64,000 bases of DNA from Marinobacter maritimus (GCF_007671675.1 NZ_VCGW01000002.1:682001-746000); one strand, 5' to 3'; shown: positions 9,260 to 18,576, counted from the first letter of the stretch. Translations and numbers: made by a program. The notes: a model not told the origin generated them from the letters alone.

Positions 9260-10036
9260 TCAGATCTTTACGTCGTACGCGAAGTACTTCTGCATGATGG
9301 TGTCATAGGTGCCATCTTCTTTCAGAGTGCGAAGAGCAGAATTCACTTCCCGGGCAATATCTGCGTCGCGCTTGCGCATGGCAACACCCACGCCTTCACC
9401 CAGCTTGACCGCCTCGCCGACTTCTTTGAAGCCTTCCTTGGAGAGTACCGTCTGTTCGCCCACCGGATAGTCTACAAAGACCACATCCAGACGCTGGCCT
9501 TCCAGATCCAGAACCATGTCATCTGCAGTGGTGTAACGTTTGATGGTCACTACGCCGCTCATTTCCTCGGTCACATAGGTGTCCATTGTGGTGCCGCGCT
9601 GAACACCGACGGTTTTGCCTTTCATGGCGTCCATATCGGTAACGTCGGCGTTGAAGCCTTCAGGACCAAACCATCCGCCCGGAGTGTTGTAGTAAGGCTC
9701 AGAGAACAGAACCCGCTCCGCACGCTCTGGGGTGATCGACATGGACGACATGATCAGATCGAACTTGCGAGCGAGCAGGCCGGGAATCATGCCGTCCCAT
9801 GCCTGGATCACGAACTTGCAAGTCGCGTTCATTTGCTCACACATGGCCTCGGCCAGTTCGACTTCGAAACCGGTCAGCTCACCATTTTCATCTTTGTATT
9901 CGAAAGGCTCGTAAGGCACGTCGAATGCGATGCGCAGGCTTCTCGGGTCGGAACTCCCGATGCTTGTGTCCTGGGCCTGAACACTTCCAGTCATAAAGGC
10001 GAGAGCACAACTTGCTGCAATCATCAGTTTTTTCAT
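9260..10036 (-). CDS. Periplasmic binding protein for a basic amino acid (ArgT/AotJ type)
   Basis: This 258-residue type-II periplasmic binding protein (SBP_bac_3) has a clear signal peptide ending near AQA (residues 1-22). It has the family core 'LRIAFDVPYEPFEYKDENGE', 'FDLIMSSMSITPERA' with the ligand-binding Arg, and 'DVVFVDYPVGE'. The protein captures the amino acid and delivers it to the two permeases encoded downstream. An 85-bp gap with a small GC-rich inverted repeat (about 10062-10074) separates it from the ATPase gene upstream. Confidence 0.9.
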   Translation of the reverse strand: MKKLMIAASCALAFMTGSVQAQDTSIGSSDPRSLRIAFDVPYEPFEYKDENGELTGFEVELAEAMCEQMNATCKFVIQAWDGMIPGLLARKFDLIMSSMSITPERAERVLFSEPYYNTPGGWFGPEGFNADVTDMDAMKGKTVGVQRGTTMDTYVTEEMSGVVTIKRYTTADDMVLDLEGQRLDVVFVDYPVGEQTVLSKEGFKEVGEAVKLGEGVGVAMRKRDADIAREVNSALRTLKEDGTYDTIMQKYFAYDVKI

Positions 10037-10121
10037 GTGTCACTTCTCCAGTGGATCGCCTCGAGGGCGTTATTTTTTGTGGAAGTTCTATATCCAACAA
10101 CCGTTACGATAGCACTGCACA

Positions 10122-10892
10122 TCAAAACTTGGGAGCCAGGAACTGTTTCATGCGTTCCGAGTCGGGGTGGTCAAACACCTTCTCGGGAGTTCCCTGTTCC
10201 TCAATAACGCCTTGATGCAAAAACAGCACCTGAGTCGACACATCCTTTGCGAACGCCATTTCGTGAGTTACCACGATCATGGTGCGGCCTTCCTCTGCCA
10301 GGCTTTGCATAACTTTCAGTACTTCTCCGACCAGTTCCGGATCTAGCGCCGAGGTCGGCTCATCAAACAGCATTACCTCCGGCTCCATGGCCAATGCACG
10401 TGCAATGGCCGCCCGCTGCTGCTGGCCGCCGGACATTTGCGCCGGATAATAATCCTTGCGCTCATAAATGCCGACTTTGTTCAGGTAAGCTTCGGCGCGC
10501 TCAATGGCTTCTTTTTTGGGAACCTTGAGAACGTTGATGGGCGCTTCGGTAATGTTTTCCAGCACCGTCATGTGAGACCAGAGATTAAAGCTCTGAAACA
10601 CCATGGACAGCTTGGCGCGAATGAGCTCGACCTGTTTGTTGTCTGCAGGAATCCGCTCACCCTTGCGGTTGTTGGTAAACCGTATGGGGTCGCCGTGCAC
10701 AATAATGTCACCCGACGTGGGTGTTTCCAGAAGATTGATGCAGCGCAGGAAGGTACTTTTACCGGAACCGGAACTGCCAATCAGTGAAATCACATCGCCT
10801 TTTTTTGTCTCCAGCGAGATACCTTTGAGTACTTCAAGCTGGGCAAAGGTTTTGTATATGTCCCTGCAGATCAAAGGCGCTTGGTCCGCCAT
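10122..10892 (-). CDS. Basic amino-acid ABC transporter, ATPase (HisP type)
   Basis: This 256-residue nucleotide-binding subunit has Walker A 'GSSGSGKST', Q-loop '[17 protein letters not shown]', signature '[15 protein letters not shown]', Walker B '[15 protein letters not shown]' and the switch His in 'VVTHEMAFA'. The length and '[19 protein letters not shown]' insertion region match the HisP/ArtP amino-acid subgroup. It is the first gene of the operon ATPase - binding protein - permeases - astE. A -24/-12-like promoter candidate lies about 140 bp upstream (11029-11044). Confidence 0.9.
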   Translation of the reverse strand: MADQAPLICRDIYKTFAQLEVLKGISLETKKGDVISLIGSSGSGKSTFLRCINLLETPTSGDIIVHGDPIRFTNNRKGERIPADNKQVELIRAKLSMVFQSFNLWSHMTVLENITEAPINVLKVPKKEAIERAEAYLNKVGIYERKDYYPAQMSGGQQQRAAIARALAMEPEVMLFDEPTSALDPELVGEVLKVMQSLAEEGRTMIVVTHEMAFAKDVSTQVLFLHQGVIEEQGTPEKVFDHPDSERMKQFLAPKF

Positions 10893-11028
10893 GCGTGGCT
10901 CCTGAAGCTGTCATTCAAAGGCGATTGTTTTACGGACTGTGGCGCTGGAAATCAATACCTTGTGCACACAGTTTAACGGTTTTTCAGCGACGATTTTCGC
11001 CGCTTATTGTGGCGCAATGAGTGTTCAA

Positions 11029-11044
11029 TGCAAGCATTTTGCCG
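11029..11044 (-). promoter_or_regulatory. Candidate sigma-54 promoter of the amino-acid transporter/astE operon
   Basis: Read on the minus strand the sequence is CGGCAAAATGCTTGCA, which keeps the GG of the -24 element and TTGCA of the -12 element at the right spacing. It would start transcription about 125 bp upstream of the ATPase gene. In enteric bacteria ast genes are activated by NtrC with sigma-54, so the find is plausible, but it rests on one 16-base match. Confidence 0.4.
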
Positions 11045-11047
11045 GTT

Positions 11048-11806
11048 TCAGTCCTGGGTGTGTTGATGGCCGCCAGCAGCCTCCTGTTCAACCGGAACCC
11101 GGATCAATGTGCTGCCTTCCTGTTCCAGATCTCGCATGGACTTGCTGACGAAGCGCACATGGGCCATAGCCAGTTTTTGTGCGCTGGCTGGCCTGCCGGA
11201 AATAATGGCGTCGTATAGCTGACGATGCTGAAGCACAATTTTTTTGCGCATCTCGGCACGTGGATTGAGATTGGCGACCGACGCCTGCACGGTCATAAGC
11301 ATCATGTTTTTGAGGCTGTTCAGCACGTGAACCAGAATCGGGTTGTGGGATGCCTCCACAATTGCCTGGTGAAAGCCGTGGTCCGGGCGAGCGTTGCTCA
11401 GAGGGTCTGTTTCTTCCAGCGCGCGGAAGGCTTTGGTTATCCGGTGACGGTCAAGGCTGGTCGCCCGTTGCGCGGCCAGGCAGGCTGCCTGGCCCTCGAG
11501 CTGCTCTCGAACTTCCAGGAGATCGTAAAGCGTTCGCGGATGCCCTTCGAAAAGATGCATCAAGGGGCCTTGCTCACGAAGATCACCCGACCCGGGCACC
11601 ATGGTGGAAACAAAGGAGCCTTTGCCGTGGCGGGTTTCGATCACACCACGCCCCTGAAGTTCGTGGAGCGCTTCACGGATAACCGACCGCGATACCCGCA
11701 GGCGTGACGCAAGCTGTCGTTCTGAAGGAATTTTTTGCTCCGGTGCCAAGCCTCCGTCGAGGATTAGCCTTTCCAGCCGGTAGGAAATTTCCTGTGAAAT
11801 AGCCAT
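11048..11806 (-). CDS. GntR/FadR-type regulator of the TRAP-glc operon (GlcC/LldR-like)
   Basis: This regulator has a winged helix (residues 5-70, 'PSERQLASRLRVSRSVIREA') and an FCD ligand-binding domain with the metal/ligand region around 'DHGFHQAIVEASHN' and the late His in 'QHRQLYDAI'. I place the start at 11806 (MAISQE, 252 residues). An upstream in-frame ATG at 11917 would put a perfect 17-bp operator palindrome inside the coding region and add a non-conserved extension. The gene is divergent from a TRAP transporter and glycolate-oxidase operon, and both flanks carry the same CTGGTCNGACCAG operator. Effector is likely glycolate, lactate or another 2-hydroxyacid. Confidence 0.85.
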   Translation of the reverse strand: MAISQEISYRLERLILDGGLAPEQKIPSERQLASRLRVSRSVIREALHELQGRGVIETRHGKGSFVSTMVPGSGDLREQGPLMHLFEGHPRTLYDLLEVREQLEGQAACLAAQRATSLDRHRITKAFRALEETDPLSNARPDHGFHQAIVEASHNPILVHVLNSLKNMMLMTVQASVANLNPRAEMRKKIVLQHRQLYDAIISGRPASAQKLAMAHVRFVSKSMRDLEQEGSTLIRVPVEQEAAGGHQHTQD

Positions 11807-11823
11807 CTTGTTGCCTGTGCGCT

Positions 11824-11840
11824 CACTGGTCTGACCAGTG
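11824..11840. promoter_or_regulatory. Operator of the FadR/GntR regulator, gene-proximal copy
   Basis: CACTGGTCTGACCAGTG is a perfect 17-bp palindrome, 18 bp upstream of the chosen start of the regulator gene. The core TGGTCNGACCA is of the type bound by FadR-subfamily GntR proteins (TGGTNNNACCA). It suggests autoregulation and decides the start codon. Confidence 0.75.
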
Positions 11841-11941
11841 CCTGTTGCCATTGTTGTTATTAGGCCTTCGCTTCCAATTGCATGCAAGCCCTCTGAATAT
11901 GGCTGATCGGGGAGCATTCGTCCATTTTTGCAAATTCAGAA

Positions 11942-11956
11942 ACTGGTCAGACCAGT
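11942..11956. promoter_or_regulatory. Operator of the FadR/GntR regulator, TRAP-operon copy
   Basis: ACTGGTCAGACCAGT is a perfect 15-bp palindrome sharing its core with the copy at 11824-11840, 118 bp apart. It is 121 bp upstream of the TRAP binding-protein start, placed to control the transporter-glc operon. The two copies could be bridged by one regulator complex. Confidence 0.75.
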
Positions 11957-12076
11957 GTGCTCTTTGCTGGACTAAACCGGTGTCGCCTACGAATATCCTT
12001 TCTGATGCCGGGTGTAATGCCGGTGTTGCTCTGAGCTCTACAAAAACATAAAAACAATTTCAGCGGAGATGTCTCA

Positions 12077-13213
12077 ATGAAACCGAGCAAGACCATTACC
12101 AATAATTGCGGAGCCGGCGCGGCTTCGCAGCGCAGGCGTTTTCTCAAAACAGCGGCCCTCGGCACTGCCTTGGCTGGCGCGTTGATGATGGGGGCCGGCC
12201 AGGCTCACGCTGCAACAACCTGGAAGATTCAGTCGGTCTGGGATGCTGGTACCGTCGGTTATGATCTGTTTGAAGAATGGTGCGAGAGCATCGAGGAAAA
12301 AAGCGGTGGAGAGCTGATTTTTAAGCCCTTCCCCGCTAAAGCCGTTGCCGCCGATAACAACGCGCTGTTTGAGGCAGTACGTAATGGCGTGTTGCAAGGC
12401 ATGAACCCGTTCACTCTTTACTGGTCCGGAAAAATTCCGGCATCGGTCTTTTTGTCCTCTTATCCTGCGGGCCCGGATCAACCGCACCAGTGGGACACCA
12501 TGTTCTACTCTCTGGGAATGTTGGAGAAGACTCGCGAAATCTATAAAAAATTCGGCCTGTTTTACGTTGGTCCGATCCAGCACGATTCCAACATCATTCA
12601 CTCCAAAAAGCCGGTTAACAGCCTGGGCGACCTTAAGGGCATGAAGATTCGCGTGCCGGGTGGGATGGTTGCGGAAGTGTTCCAGCAGTTCGGTGTGTCT
12701 ACTGTCAGCTTGCCGGGCTCTGATATTTTCCCGGCTTTGGAGAAAGGCACCATTGATGCGGCGGACTATGTTGGTCCTGCGGTGAACTACGAATTGGGTT
12801 TCTCCCAGGTTACCGACTACATCATGTTCGGCCCTCCGGGTGTTATGTCCATCTACCAGCCGGTGGACTTGATGGACCTTACCGTCAACTTGCGGAACTG
12901 GAACAATCTGGACCCGAAACTGCAGAAACTGGTGGAAGATGAGGTCCGCAATTACTCTCAGATTCATTATCTCACCATTCAGAAGCGCAACATCGAAGCC
13001 ATGAAGAAGTTCAGGGCAGACGGCGATACGGTAACCCGGCTTAGCCAGGCAGACCTCGCAGAGTTCCGCCGTGCAGCCATTCCCATCTGGTACAAGTGGG
13101 CAAACAAGGATGAGGATGCCCGGGCAATCTTCGACATGCAGCTTGAGTACATGATGAACGACACCGTTGGTTATGTAAGCGAGTCTGATCTGGAAGGCGT
13201 CGAAGGCAAGTAA
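12077..13213 (+). CDS. TRAP transporter periplasmic binding protein (DctP family), Tat-exported
   Basis: This 378-residue solute receptor is for a tripartite ATP-independent transporter. Its N-terminus has a twin-arginine signal (SQRRRFLKTAALGTALAG, residues 18-35) ending near AHA, so it is exported folded. The mature part resembles the DctP/TakP branch that binds carboxylates; 'MKIRVPGGMVAEVFQQFGV' carries the conserved Arg that pairs with the substrate carboxylate. It is followed by the small and large membrane subunits and by glcDEF, so glycolate, lactate or a related 2-hydroxyacid is the likely substrate. A stem-loop separates it from dctQ. Confidence 0.88.
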   Translation: MKPSKTITNNCGAGAASQRRRFLKTAALGTALAGALMMGAGQAHAATTWKIQSVWDAGTVGYDLFEEWCESIEEKSGGELIFKPFPAKAVAADNNALFEAVRNGVLQGMNPFTLYWSGKIPASVFLSSYPAGPDQPHQWDTMFYSLGMLEKTREIYKKFGLFYVGPIQHDSNIIHSKKPVNSLGDLKGMKIRVPGGMVAEVFQQFGVSTVSLPGSDIFPALEKGTIDAADYVGPAVNYELGFSQVTDYIMFGPPGVMSIYQPVDLMDLTVNLRNWNNLDPKLQKLVEDEVRNYSQIHYLTIQKRNIEAMKKFRADGDTVTRLSQADLAEFRRAAIPIWYKWANKDEDARAIFDMQLEYMMNDTVGYVSESDLEGVEGK

Positions 13214-13255
13214 GCCTGCGTTAACTGACAACAATAAAAGCATAGTGGGGGAGGG

Positions 13256-13300
13256 CAGGGACTGCTCCGGAAAAGAGGAGTTCCACCTTCCCTGTTTTTT
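13256..13300 (+). terminator. Stem-loop with T-run between TRAP binding-protein and membrane-subunit genes
   Basis: CAGGGA (13256-13261) pairs with TCCCTG (13289-13294) around a further CTCC/GGAG pairing, and is followed directly by TTTTTT (13295-13300). As it lies inside an operon it is probably a partial terminator or 3'-stabiliser that yields more binding protein than membrane subunits. Confidence 0.55.
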
Positions 13301-13318
13301 GGCTGAGGTAGTAACAAA

Positions 13319-14023
13319 ATGTCTGACCTAGAAGGCTTCGGATTTGTAATGCCGCACTGGTTGTACTGGGGCTGGCTGGCAGTGATGCCGCTGATCATGA
13401 TGGCGTGGCACAGGTGGTCTCGCGCCCGTGGCGGCGAGCCCGCCGACCCTGGCATGACGCCTGGTGAGCTGCAGTCAGAGGAAGATGATCCATTGATTTA
13501 CCTGAAGTTTGAAGGTAACTGGTTTACCCGCATTGTTGACTGGACCAGCGAGAAGTCGGGCGAGTTTGTGGCCTTCTGGACAGTGAATGCTGTTGTTTTC
13601 TATTTTTTCGAAGTGATCATGCGGTATCTGTTCAACCAGCCGACTGTCTGGGTGCATGAAGCCAGTTTCCTCCTGCTGGGAATGCAATACCTGCTGGCTG
13701 GTGCGTTTGCAATGCTCCATGGCGCCCACGTGCGCGTGGATGTGGTTTACAACCTTTTGCCGGTGCGTGGCAGGATCGGCATGGACATTTTTACCTCGAT
13801 GTTTTTCTTTGTATTCGCGCTGGTACTGATGACCACGTCCTGGACCTTTTTCGAGAACTCCTACTCCATGAACGAAACCACGGTTGAGACCTGGGGCATT
13901 CAATACTGGCCTGTTAAAGGCATGATGATGCTGGGCTCTACCTTGCTGCTGCTCGCAGGCATATCCAAACTCATCAAGGATATTGTTCTGTTTATCCGCC
14001 TCGGACAGGAGCGTGTCGCATGA
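13319..14023 (+). CDS. TRAP transporter small membrane subunit (DctQ family)
   Basis: This 234-residue DctQ subunit is longer than the usual 160-190 residues because it has an extra N-terminal part with one predicted helix (HWLYWGWLAVMPLIMMAW). Four helices of the DctQ core follow from about residue 78, including 'YLFNQPTVWVHEASFLLLG' and 'GAHVRVDVVYNLLPVRGR', the best-conserved family region. The stop overlaps the start of the large subunit by 4 bp. It has a good ribosome site (GAGG, 13305-13308) after the stem-loop. Confidence 0.87.
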   Translation: MSDLEGFGFVMPHWLYWGWLAVMPLIMMAWHRWSRARGGEPADPGMTPGELQSEEDDPLIYLKFEGNWFTRIVDWTSEKSGEFVAFWTVNAVVFYFFEVIMRYLFNQPTVWVHEASFLLLGMQYLLAGAFAMLHGAHVRVDVVYNLLPVRGRIGMDIFTSMFFFVFALVLMTTSWTFFENSYSMNETTVETWGIQYWPVKGMMMLGSTLLLLAGISKLIKDIVLFIRLGQERVA

Positions 14024-15555
14024 GCACCAGCCCAACGATTGCTTCAGGCCCTACTATGTCGGGTAAACTCGGCACCTGGCTGATGATCCTGGCCACCGTA
14101 GGATTCGGTTTTATCATCTGTGTCGAGATGATCAACATCCTGTTCTACGATCCGTTCAGCGATGAGAAATTCCTCTTCAAGTTTGCCGGCAGCCTTGCCA
14201 GTGTCGAAATTGGCCCACTGACATACCTGATGTTTGGTTCGCTTTTCGTGGCTCTTATGATGGGCTTGCCACTGGCCTTCGTGACGGGCGGCCTTGGGGT
14301 GCTGTTCGTTTATCTGGTGGGTGACGCGATGATGTTGAACATCGTGCCCAGCCGAATCTTCCCGATGATGACCAACTCCGATCTGGCGGCCATTCCCCTG
14401 TTTATTTTCATGGCATCCATGCTGGAACGTGCCGGGCTGATCGAGGAAATGTTCAGTGTGGTCTACAAATGGATGGGCGGCCTTAGCGGCGGCCTGGCGA
14501 CGGCAACCATACTGGCCTCCACTCTTCTGGCTGCTATGGTCGGGGTGATCGGTGCAGCGGTTGTAACCATGGGCATCATTGCGCTGCCTGCGATGCTGAA
14601 GCGTGGCTATGATCACAAGATCGCTATCGGGTCCATCATGGCCGGCGGTACTTTGGGCATTCTTATTCCGCCCTCTATCCTTGCTATTTTGTATGCGGTG
14701 GTGGCCCAGCAATCCGTGGGTGAGCTTTATCTGGGGTCTGTAATACCCGGGTTGATGCTGTCGAGCCTGTATATCGCGTATGTTCTGATTCGTAGCTGGC
14801 TGAACCCCAGTCTTGGGCCTCCTGTTCCGATTGAAGAGCGCATTTCCCTACGGGAAAAGCTGCTTTTGCTCAAAGGGCTGATTGCGCCCCTGATTCTTGT
14901 GGCGCTGGTTCTTGGCTTACTGTTCGGTGGTATTGCAACACCGGTTGAAGCTGCGGGTATCGGGTCGTTCGGTGCCATTGTGGTCGCCATGATGCACGGC
15001 AAGTTCAGCATCGGTGGCTTGCGTGAAGCCTCAATAACCACTGCGAAAGCCTCTGCCATGGTGTTATGGATCATGTTCGGGGCCTCTGTATTTGTCGGTT
15101 TTTACATTCTTCAGGGCGGCCAGCAATTCGTAACAGACGCCATTCTCAGCACTGGCATGTCATCCTACGGCATACTGTTTCTGCTGATGGGGCTGCTGAT
15201 CGTGCTGGGCATGTTCCTGGATTGGGTTGGTATCCTGCTCCTGGCCGTTCCAATCTTCATTCCGATCGTGAAGGCGTTGACGTTTGAAGGTCTTTTCGGC
15301 TTGCCGCCGGTAGACGGGGATGATGTAGTACTCTGGTTCGGGGTGTTGTATCTGGTCAATATGCAGATGTCGTTCCTCAGTCCACCCTTTGGCTATGCAC
15401 TGTTTTACATACGTGGCGTGTGCCCGCCGGAAATATCCATGGGCACTATTTTCAAATCTTCTCTGGTGTTCCTCGCCATTCAGGCCCTCGGTCTGATGGT
15501 CTGCATCGCTATTCCGGGTGTTGTGACGTGGTTGCCGGGGTTGGTTTACGGCTGA
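14020..15555 (+). CDS. TRAP transporter large membrane subunit (DctM family)
   Basis: This 511-residue secondary transporter subunit of the ion-transporter superfamily has about twelve to thirteen helices. The conserved segments 'TNSDLAAIPLFIFMASMLERAG', 'GGTLGILIPPSILAILYAVV' and 'TPVEAAGIGSFGA' are typical of DctM. It is driven by an ion gradient, probably sodium in a marine organism. It is translationally coupled to the DctQ gene and is followed after 20 bp by the GlcG/HbpS-like gene. Confidence 0.93.
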   Translation: MSTSPTIASGPTMSGKLGTWLMILATVGFGFIICVEMINILFYDPFSDEKFLFKFAGSLASVEIGPLTYLMFGSLFVALMMGLPLAFVTGGLGVLFVYLVGDAMMLNIVPSRIFPMMTNSDLAAIPLFIFMASMLERAGLIEEMFSVVYKWMGGLSGGLATATILASTLLAAMVGVIGAAVVTMGIIALPAMLKRGYDHKIAIGSIMAGGTLGILIPPSILAILYAVVAQQSVGELYLGSVIPGLMLSSLYIAYVLIRSWLNPSLGPPVPIEERISLREKLLLLKGLIAPLILVALVLGLLFGGIATPVEAAGIGSFGAIVVAMMHGKFSIGGLREASITTAKASAMVLWIMFGASVFVGFYILQGGQQFVTDAILSTGMSSYGILFLLMGLLIVLGMFLDWVGILLLAVPIFIPIVKALTFEGLFGLPPVDGDDVVLWFGVLYLVNMQMSFLSPPFGYALFYIRGVCPPEISMGTIFKSSLVFLAIQALGLMVCIAIPGVVTWLPGLVYG

Positions 15556-15575
15556 TTTTTTTGGAGATGAAGAAT

Positions 15576-16001
15576 ATGTTAACGATTAAAAGACTGGATC
15601 TGCCCGAGGCTCGGCTGCTGATTGCAGGAGCCGCTGAAAAGGCCCGGGAAATTGGTGTGCCTATGTGCATTGCCATTGTGGACGAGTCCGGCAACCTGAT
15701 CGCCTTTGAGCGTATGGATGGCGGAAAAATTACAAGCGTCACGATTGCCCAGGACAAAGCGTTCACGGCGGCCGCTGCAAAGAAAGCCACGCACGATTAC
15801 AACGCCGTCAACGTTCCGGGCAGTCTGGCTTTTGGTATTCACACCGAAGTGGGTGGGCGATTGAGCTCGGTGGGCGGCGGCTTGCCGGTGACCATCGACG
15901 GTGAGGTGGTAGGTGGCATCGGGCTGAGTTCCGGCACGCCACAGCAGGATATGGATTGCGCCCAGGCGGGAATCGACTACTTCGAAACCCAGCGTGGCTA
16001 A
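15576..16001 (+). CDS. GlcG/HbpS-like protein of the glycolate operon
   Basis: This 141-residue protein of the DUF336 (Haem_degrading/GlcG) family has the family segments 'MCIAIVDESGNLIAFERMDG', 'AFTAAAAKKATHDY' and 'GGLPVTIDGEVVGGIGLSSGTP'. Its role in glycolate operons is unproven. A longer reading frame extends upstream into dctM, but the ATG at 15576 is preceded by GGAG nine bases away, and an ATG at 15567 directly abuts that site, so 15576 is preferred. It lies between the TRAP genes and glcD, an arrangement that links transport and oxidation. Confidence 0.82.
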   Translation: MLTIKRLDLPEARLLIAGAAEKAREIGVPMCIAIVDESGNLIAFERMDGGKITSVTIAQDKAFTAAAAKKATHDYNAVNVPGSLAFGIHTEVGGRLSSVGGGLPVTIDGEVVGGIGLSSGTPQQDMDCAQAGIDYFETQRG

Positions 16002-16025
16002 GACAGGCGGGTTGAGGCAGATCTT

Positions 16026-17498
16026 ATGACAACCAAACCGAAAATCAGCAAGGCGGAACTGGCTGACCAGTTCCGGACGTTTGTTGATGCGGACTTCGTT
16101 ATAACCGATGACGAAACCATGAAGCCCTACGAATGCGACGGCATGTCGATGTACTGCGAAATGCCGTTGCTGGTGGTGCTACCGGAAACCGTAACTCAGG
16201 TGCAGCGGATTATGCGGATCTGTCATGAGTATGGGGTTCCGGTCGTTGCCCGGGGGGCGGGAACAGGCCTCAGCGCGGGCGCCATGCCCAATAAAGAAGG
16301 CGTGGTGCTCTCGCTGGCGAAGTTCAACCGCATTCTGCACATTGACCCACTGGCAAGAACAGCCAACTTGCAGCCGGGTGTTCGCAATCTCGCGATCAGC
16401 GAAGAGGCGGCGCAATACGGCCTCTATTACGGCCCCGATCCTTCGTCGCAGATTGCCTGCACCATTGGTGGCAACGTGGCGGAAAACTCGGGTGGTGTTC
16501 ACTGCCTGAAATACGGCCTGACGGTGCACAACATTCTCAGTGTGGAGATGGTGACCGCAGAGGGCGATGTGGTGACGGTTGGAAGCGATGGGCTGGACGG
16601 CTGCGGCATGGACCTTCTCGCCCTGCTGACCGGGTCGGAAGGCCTGCTTGGGATAGTGACGGAAGTGAAGATAAGACTTCTGCCCAAGCCGGAAGTCGCG
16701 CAGGTGGTGATGGCGGGTTTTGATAGCGTACAGAAGGCTGGTGATGCGGTTGGCGGCATTATTTCCCATGGCATTATCCCTGCCGGTCTGGAGATGATGG
16801 ACGGCTACGCTATTGTGGCCGCCGACGACTTTGCCGGTGCCGGCTACCCTCGCGAAGCAAAAGCACTCCTTCTCTGCGAAGTGGACGGCACCGAAGAGGA
16901 AGTGCACGAGCATATTGCCGAGGCGGAGGCGGTTTTTCGCAAACTGGGTGCCACGTCGGTTCGCACCTCACAAAGTGAACAGGAACGGGCGCTGCTCTGG
17001 TTGGGCCGGAAGTCCGCGTTCCCGGCTGTTGGCCGCATTTCCCCGGATTACTACTGCATGGACGGTACGATTCCACGTCGTCATATTGCTTTTGTATTGG
17101 CAGAAATGGAAAAGATGTCAGAAGAGTTCGGCCTGCGTGTCGCTAACGTGTTTCATGCCGGCGATGGCAATCTGCATCCGCTGATTTTGTTTGATGCAAA
17201 CGTACCCGGAGAATTCGAGCGCACAGAGGCCTTTGGGGCCAGCATCCTGAAAATGTGCGTGGACGTTGGAGGCTGCATTACCGGTGAGCACGGTGTGGGC
17301 GTGGAAAAGATTCGGCAGATGGCGATTCAGTTCAGTGATCAGGAGTTGGAGCAGTTTCACGATGTGAAAGCGGCCTTTGATCCGGCGGGCATTCTCAACC
17401 CCGGTAAAGGCGTACCCGCGCTGAAGTTTTGCCAGGAATACCGCTCGCTCGAGTACAAACAACACAAGCATGAACATACGGAAGCCGCCCATGGCTGA
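16026..17498 (+). CDS. glcD: Glycolate oxidase subunit GlcD (FAD, large)
   Basis: This 490-residue FAD-linked oxidase of the vanillyl-alcohol-oxidase type is close to E. coli GlcD (499). The PP-loop FAD region is 'VVARGAGTGLSAGAMPNKEG' and 'GPDPSSQIACTIGGNVAENS'. The C-terminal half has 'NVFHAGDGNLHPLILFD' and 'GGCITGEHGVGVEKI', where the His residues bind substrate and FAD in this family. With GlcE and GlcF it oxidises glycolate (or D-lactate) to the 2-oxo acid and passes electrons to quinone. It overlaps glcE by 8 bp. Confidence 0.94.
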   Translation: MTTKPKISKAELADQFRTFVDADFVITDDETMKPYECDGMSMYCEMPLLVVLPETVTQVQRIMRICHEYGVPVVARGAGTGLSAGAMPNKEGVVLSLAKFNRILHIDPLARTANLQPGVRNLAISEEAAQYGLYYGPDPSSQIACTIGGNVAENSGGVHCLKYGLTVHNILSVEMVTAEGDVVTVGSDGLDGCGMDLLALLTGSEGLLGIVTEVKIRLLPKPEVAQVVMAGFDSVQKAGDAVGGIISHGIIPAGLEMMDGYAIVAADDFAGAGYPREAKALLLCEVDGTEEEVHEHIAEAEAVFRKLGATSVRTSQSEQERALLWLGRKSAFPAVGRISPDYYCMDGTIPRRHIAFVLAEMEKMSEEFGLRVANVFHAGDGNLHPLILFDANVPGEFERTEAFGASILKMCVDVGGCITGEHGVGVEKIRQMAIQFSDQELEQFHDVKAAFDPAGILNPGKGVPALKFCQEYRSLEYKQHKHEHTEAAHG

Positions 17499-18558
17499 TA
17501 TCTCGCAACAACTACAGGAGCAAGTGCTCCAGGCCCGCTCAGGCGGGGAGAAGCTCAACATTGTCGGTGGCGGTACCAAAGCCTTTATGGGTCGGGAGCC
17601 AAGCCCGGATGCCGGCACTCTGAACGTAGGCGGGCATACCGGAATCGTGGATTATCACCCTGTTGAGTTGGTGATGACGGTTCGCGCAGGAACGCCTCTG
17701 AGTGACATAGAAGCCGCGCTTGCCGAACAAGGCCAGGCGATGCACTGTGAGCCGCCTCATTTTGGCCCAGACTCGACAATTGGCGGCACGCTGGCCTGCA
17801 ATCTCTCTGGCCCCGCCAGGCCCTGGGCCGGATCGGTGCGGGATCAGGTGCTTGGCATCCGCCTGCTTAATGGTAAAGGTGAGCAGCTTCGGTTTGGCGG
17901 TGAAGTGATGAAAAACGTAGCCGGTTACGATGTTTCCCGGCTTCAGGCTGGGGCCCTCGGCACCTTGGGGGTCATTACCGAAATCAGCATGAAAGTGATG
18001 CCCGGCCCGGCCGCGAGCCTGACTCTGGTGCAGGACATGACAATCGATGAAGTGCTGCACTACATGAATAGCCGCGCCGCAGAACCCAAACCCATTACCG
18101 CCGCCTGCTGGGTCGACGGCAAGGTTTACCTTCGCCTCTCCGGTGCCAAATCGGCGGTAGAAGCAACCGCTGCAAAATGGAGCGGTGAGGTTATGGGTAA
18201 TGGTCAGGCTTTCTGGCGCTCTGTGCAGGACATGCAACACGAATTCTTCGCCAACGACGATTCACCACTGTGGCGCTTCTCCGTGAACTCCACGGCTGCG
18301 AATCCCGCCATGGAGGGCAAATGGTTCATCGACTGGGCCGGCTCCCAGCGCTGGTTCCGGGGTGCAGGAGAGCTAGGCGATATGGAGCCTTTAGCACGTG
18401 CGGCTGGCGGACAAGTAAGCCTGTTCCGGGGCGGCGATCGCAGCGGTGAGGTAATGCACAGCCAACCCAATGCGCTTAAAGCAATCCAGCGCCGAGTGAA
18501 AAACTCGTTCGACCCCGATGGAATATTTAACCCCGGCCGCCTTTACAGCTGGTTGTAA
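17491..18558 (+). CDS. glcE: Glycolate oxidase subunit GlcE (FAD)
   Basis: This 355-residue FAD-binding subunit has 'LNIVGGGTKAFMGRE' and 'PDSTIGGTLACNLSGPARPW', then 'KNVAGYDVSRLQAGALGTLG', the diagnostic GlcE block. It forms the flavin heterodimer with GlcD. The start at 17491 (MADISQQ) has GGAAG upstream at 17480 and gives the usual family length; an ATG seven codons earlier is possible. The C-terminus 'FDPDGIFNPGRLY' matches the family. Confidence 0.93.
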   Translation: MADISQQLQEQVLQARSGGEKLNIVGGGTKAFMGREPSPDAGTLNVGGHTGIVDYHPVELVMTVRAGTPLSDIEAALAEQGQAMHCEPPHFGPDSTIGGTLACNLSGPARPWAGSVRDQVLGIRLLNGKGEQLRFGGEVMKNVAGYDVSRLQAGALGTLGVITEISMKVMPGPAASLTLVQDMTIDEVLHYMNSRAAEPKPITAACWVDGKVYLRLSGAKSAVEATAAKWSGEVMGNGQAFWRSVQDMQHEFFANDDSPLWRFSVNSTAANPAMEGKWFIDWAGSQRWFRGAGELGDMEPLARAAGGQVSLFRGGDRSGEVMHSQPNALKAIQRRVKNSFDPDGIFNPGRLYSWL

Positions 18559-18576
18559 GTTCAAAGCAGGTAAAAC

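Noticed and set aside
9254..10207. Reading frame of 317 codons on the plus strand
   Set aside because: Antisense to the amino-acid binding-protein gene with complete signal peptide and motifs.
12074..13243. Reading frame of 389 codons on the minus strand
   Set aside because: It lies antisense to the TRAP receptor gene, which has a clear Tat signal and family motifs; the minus frame shows no recognisable domain.
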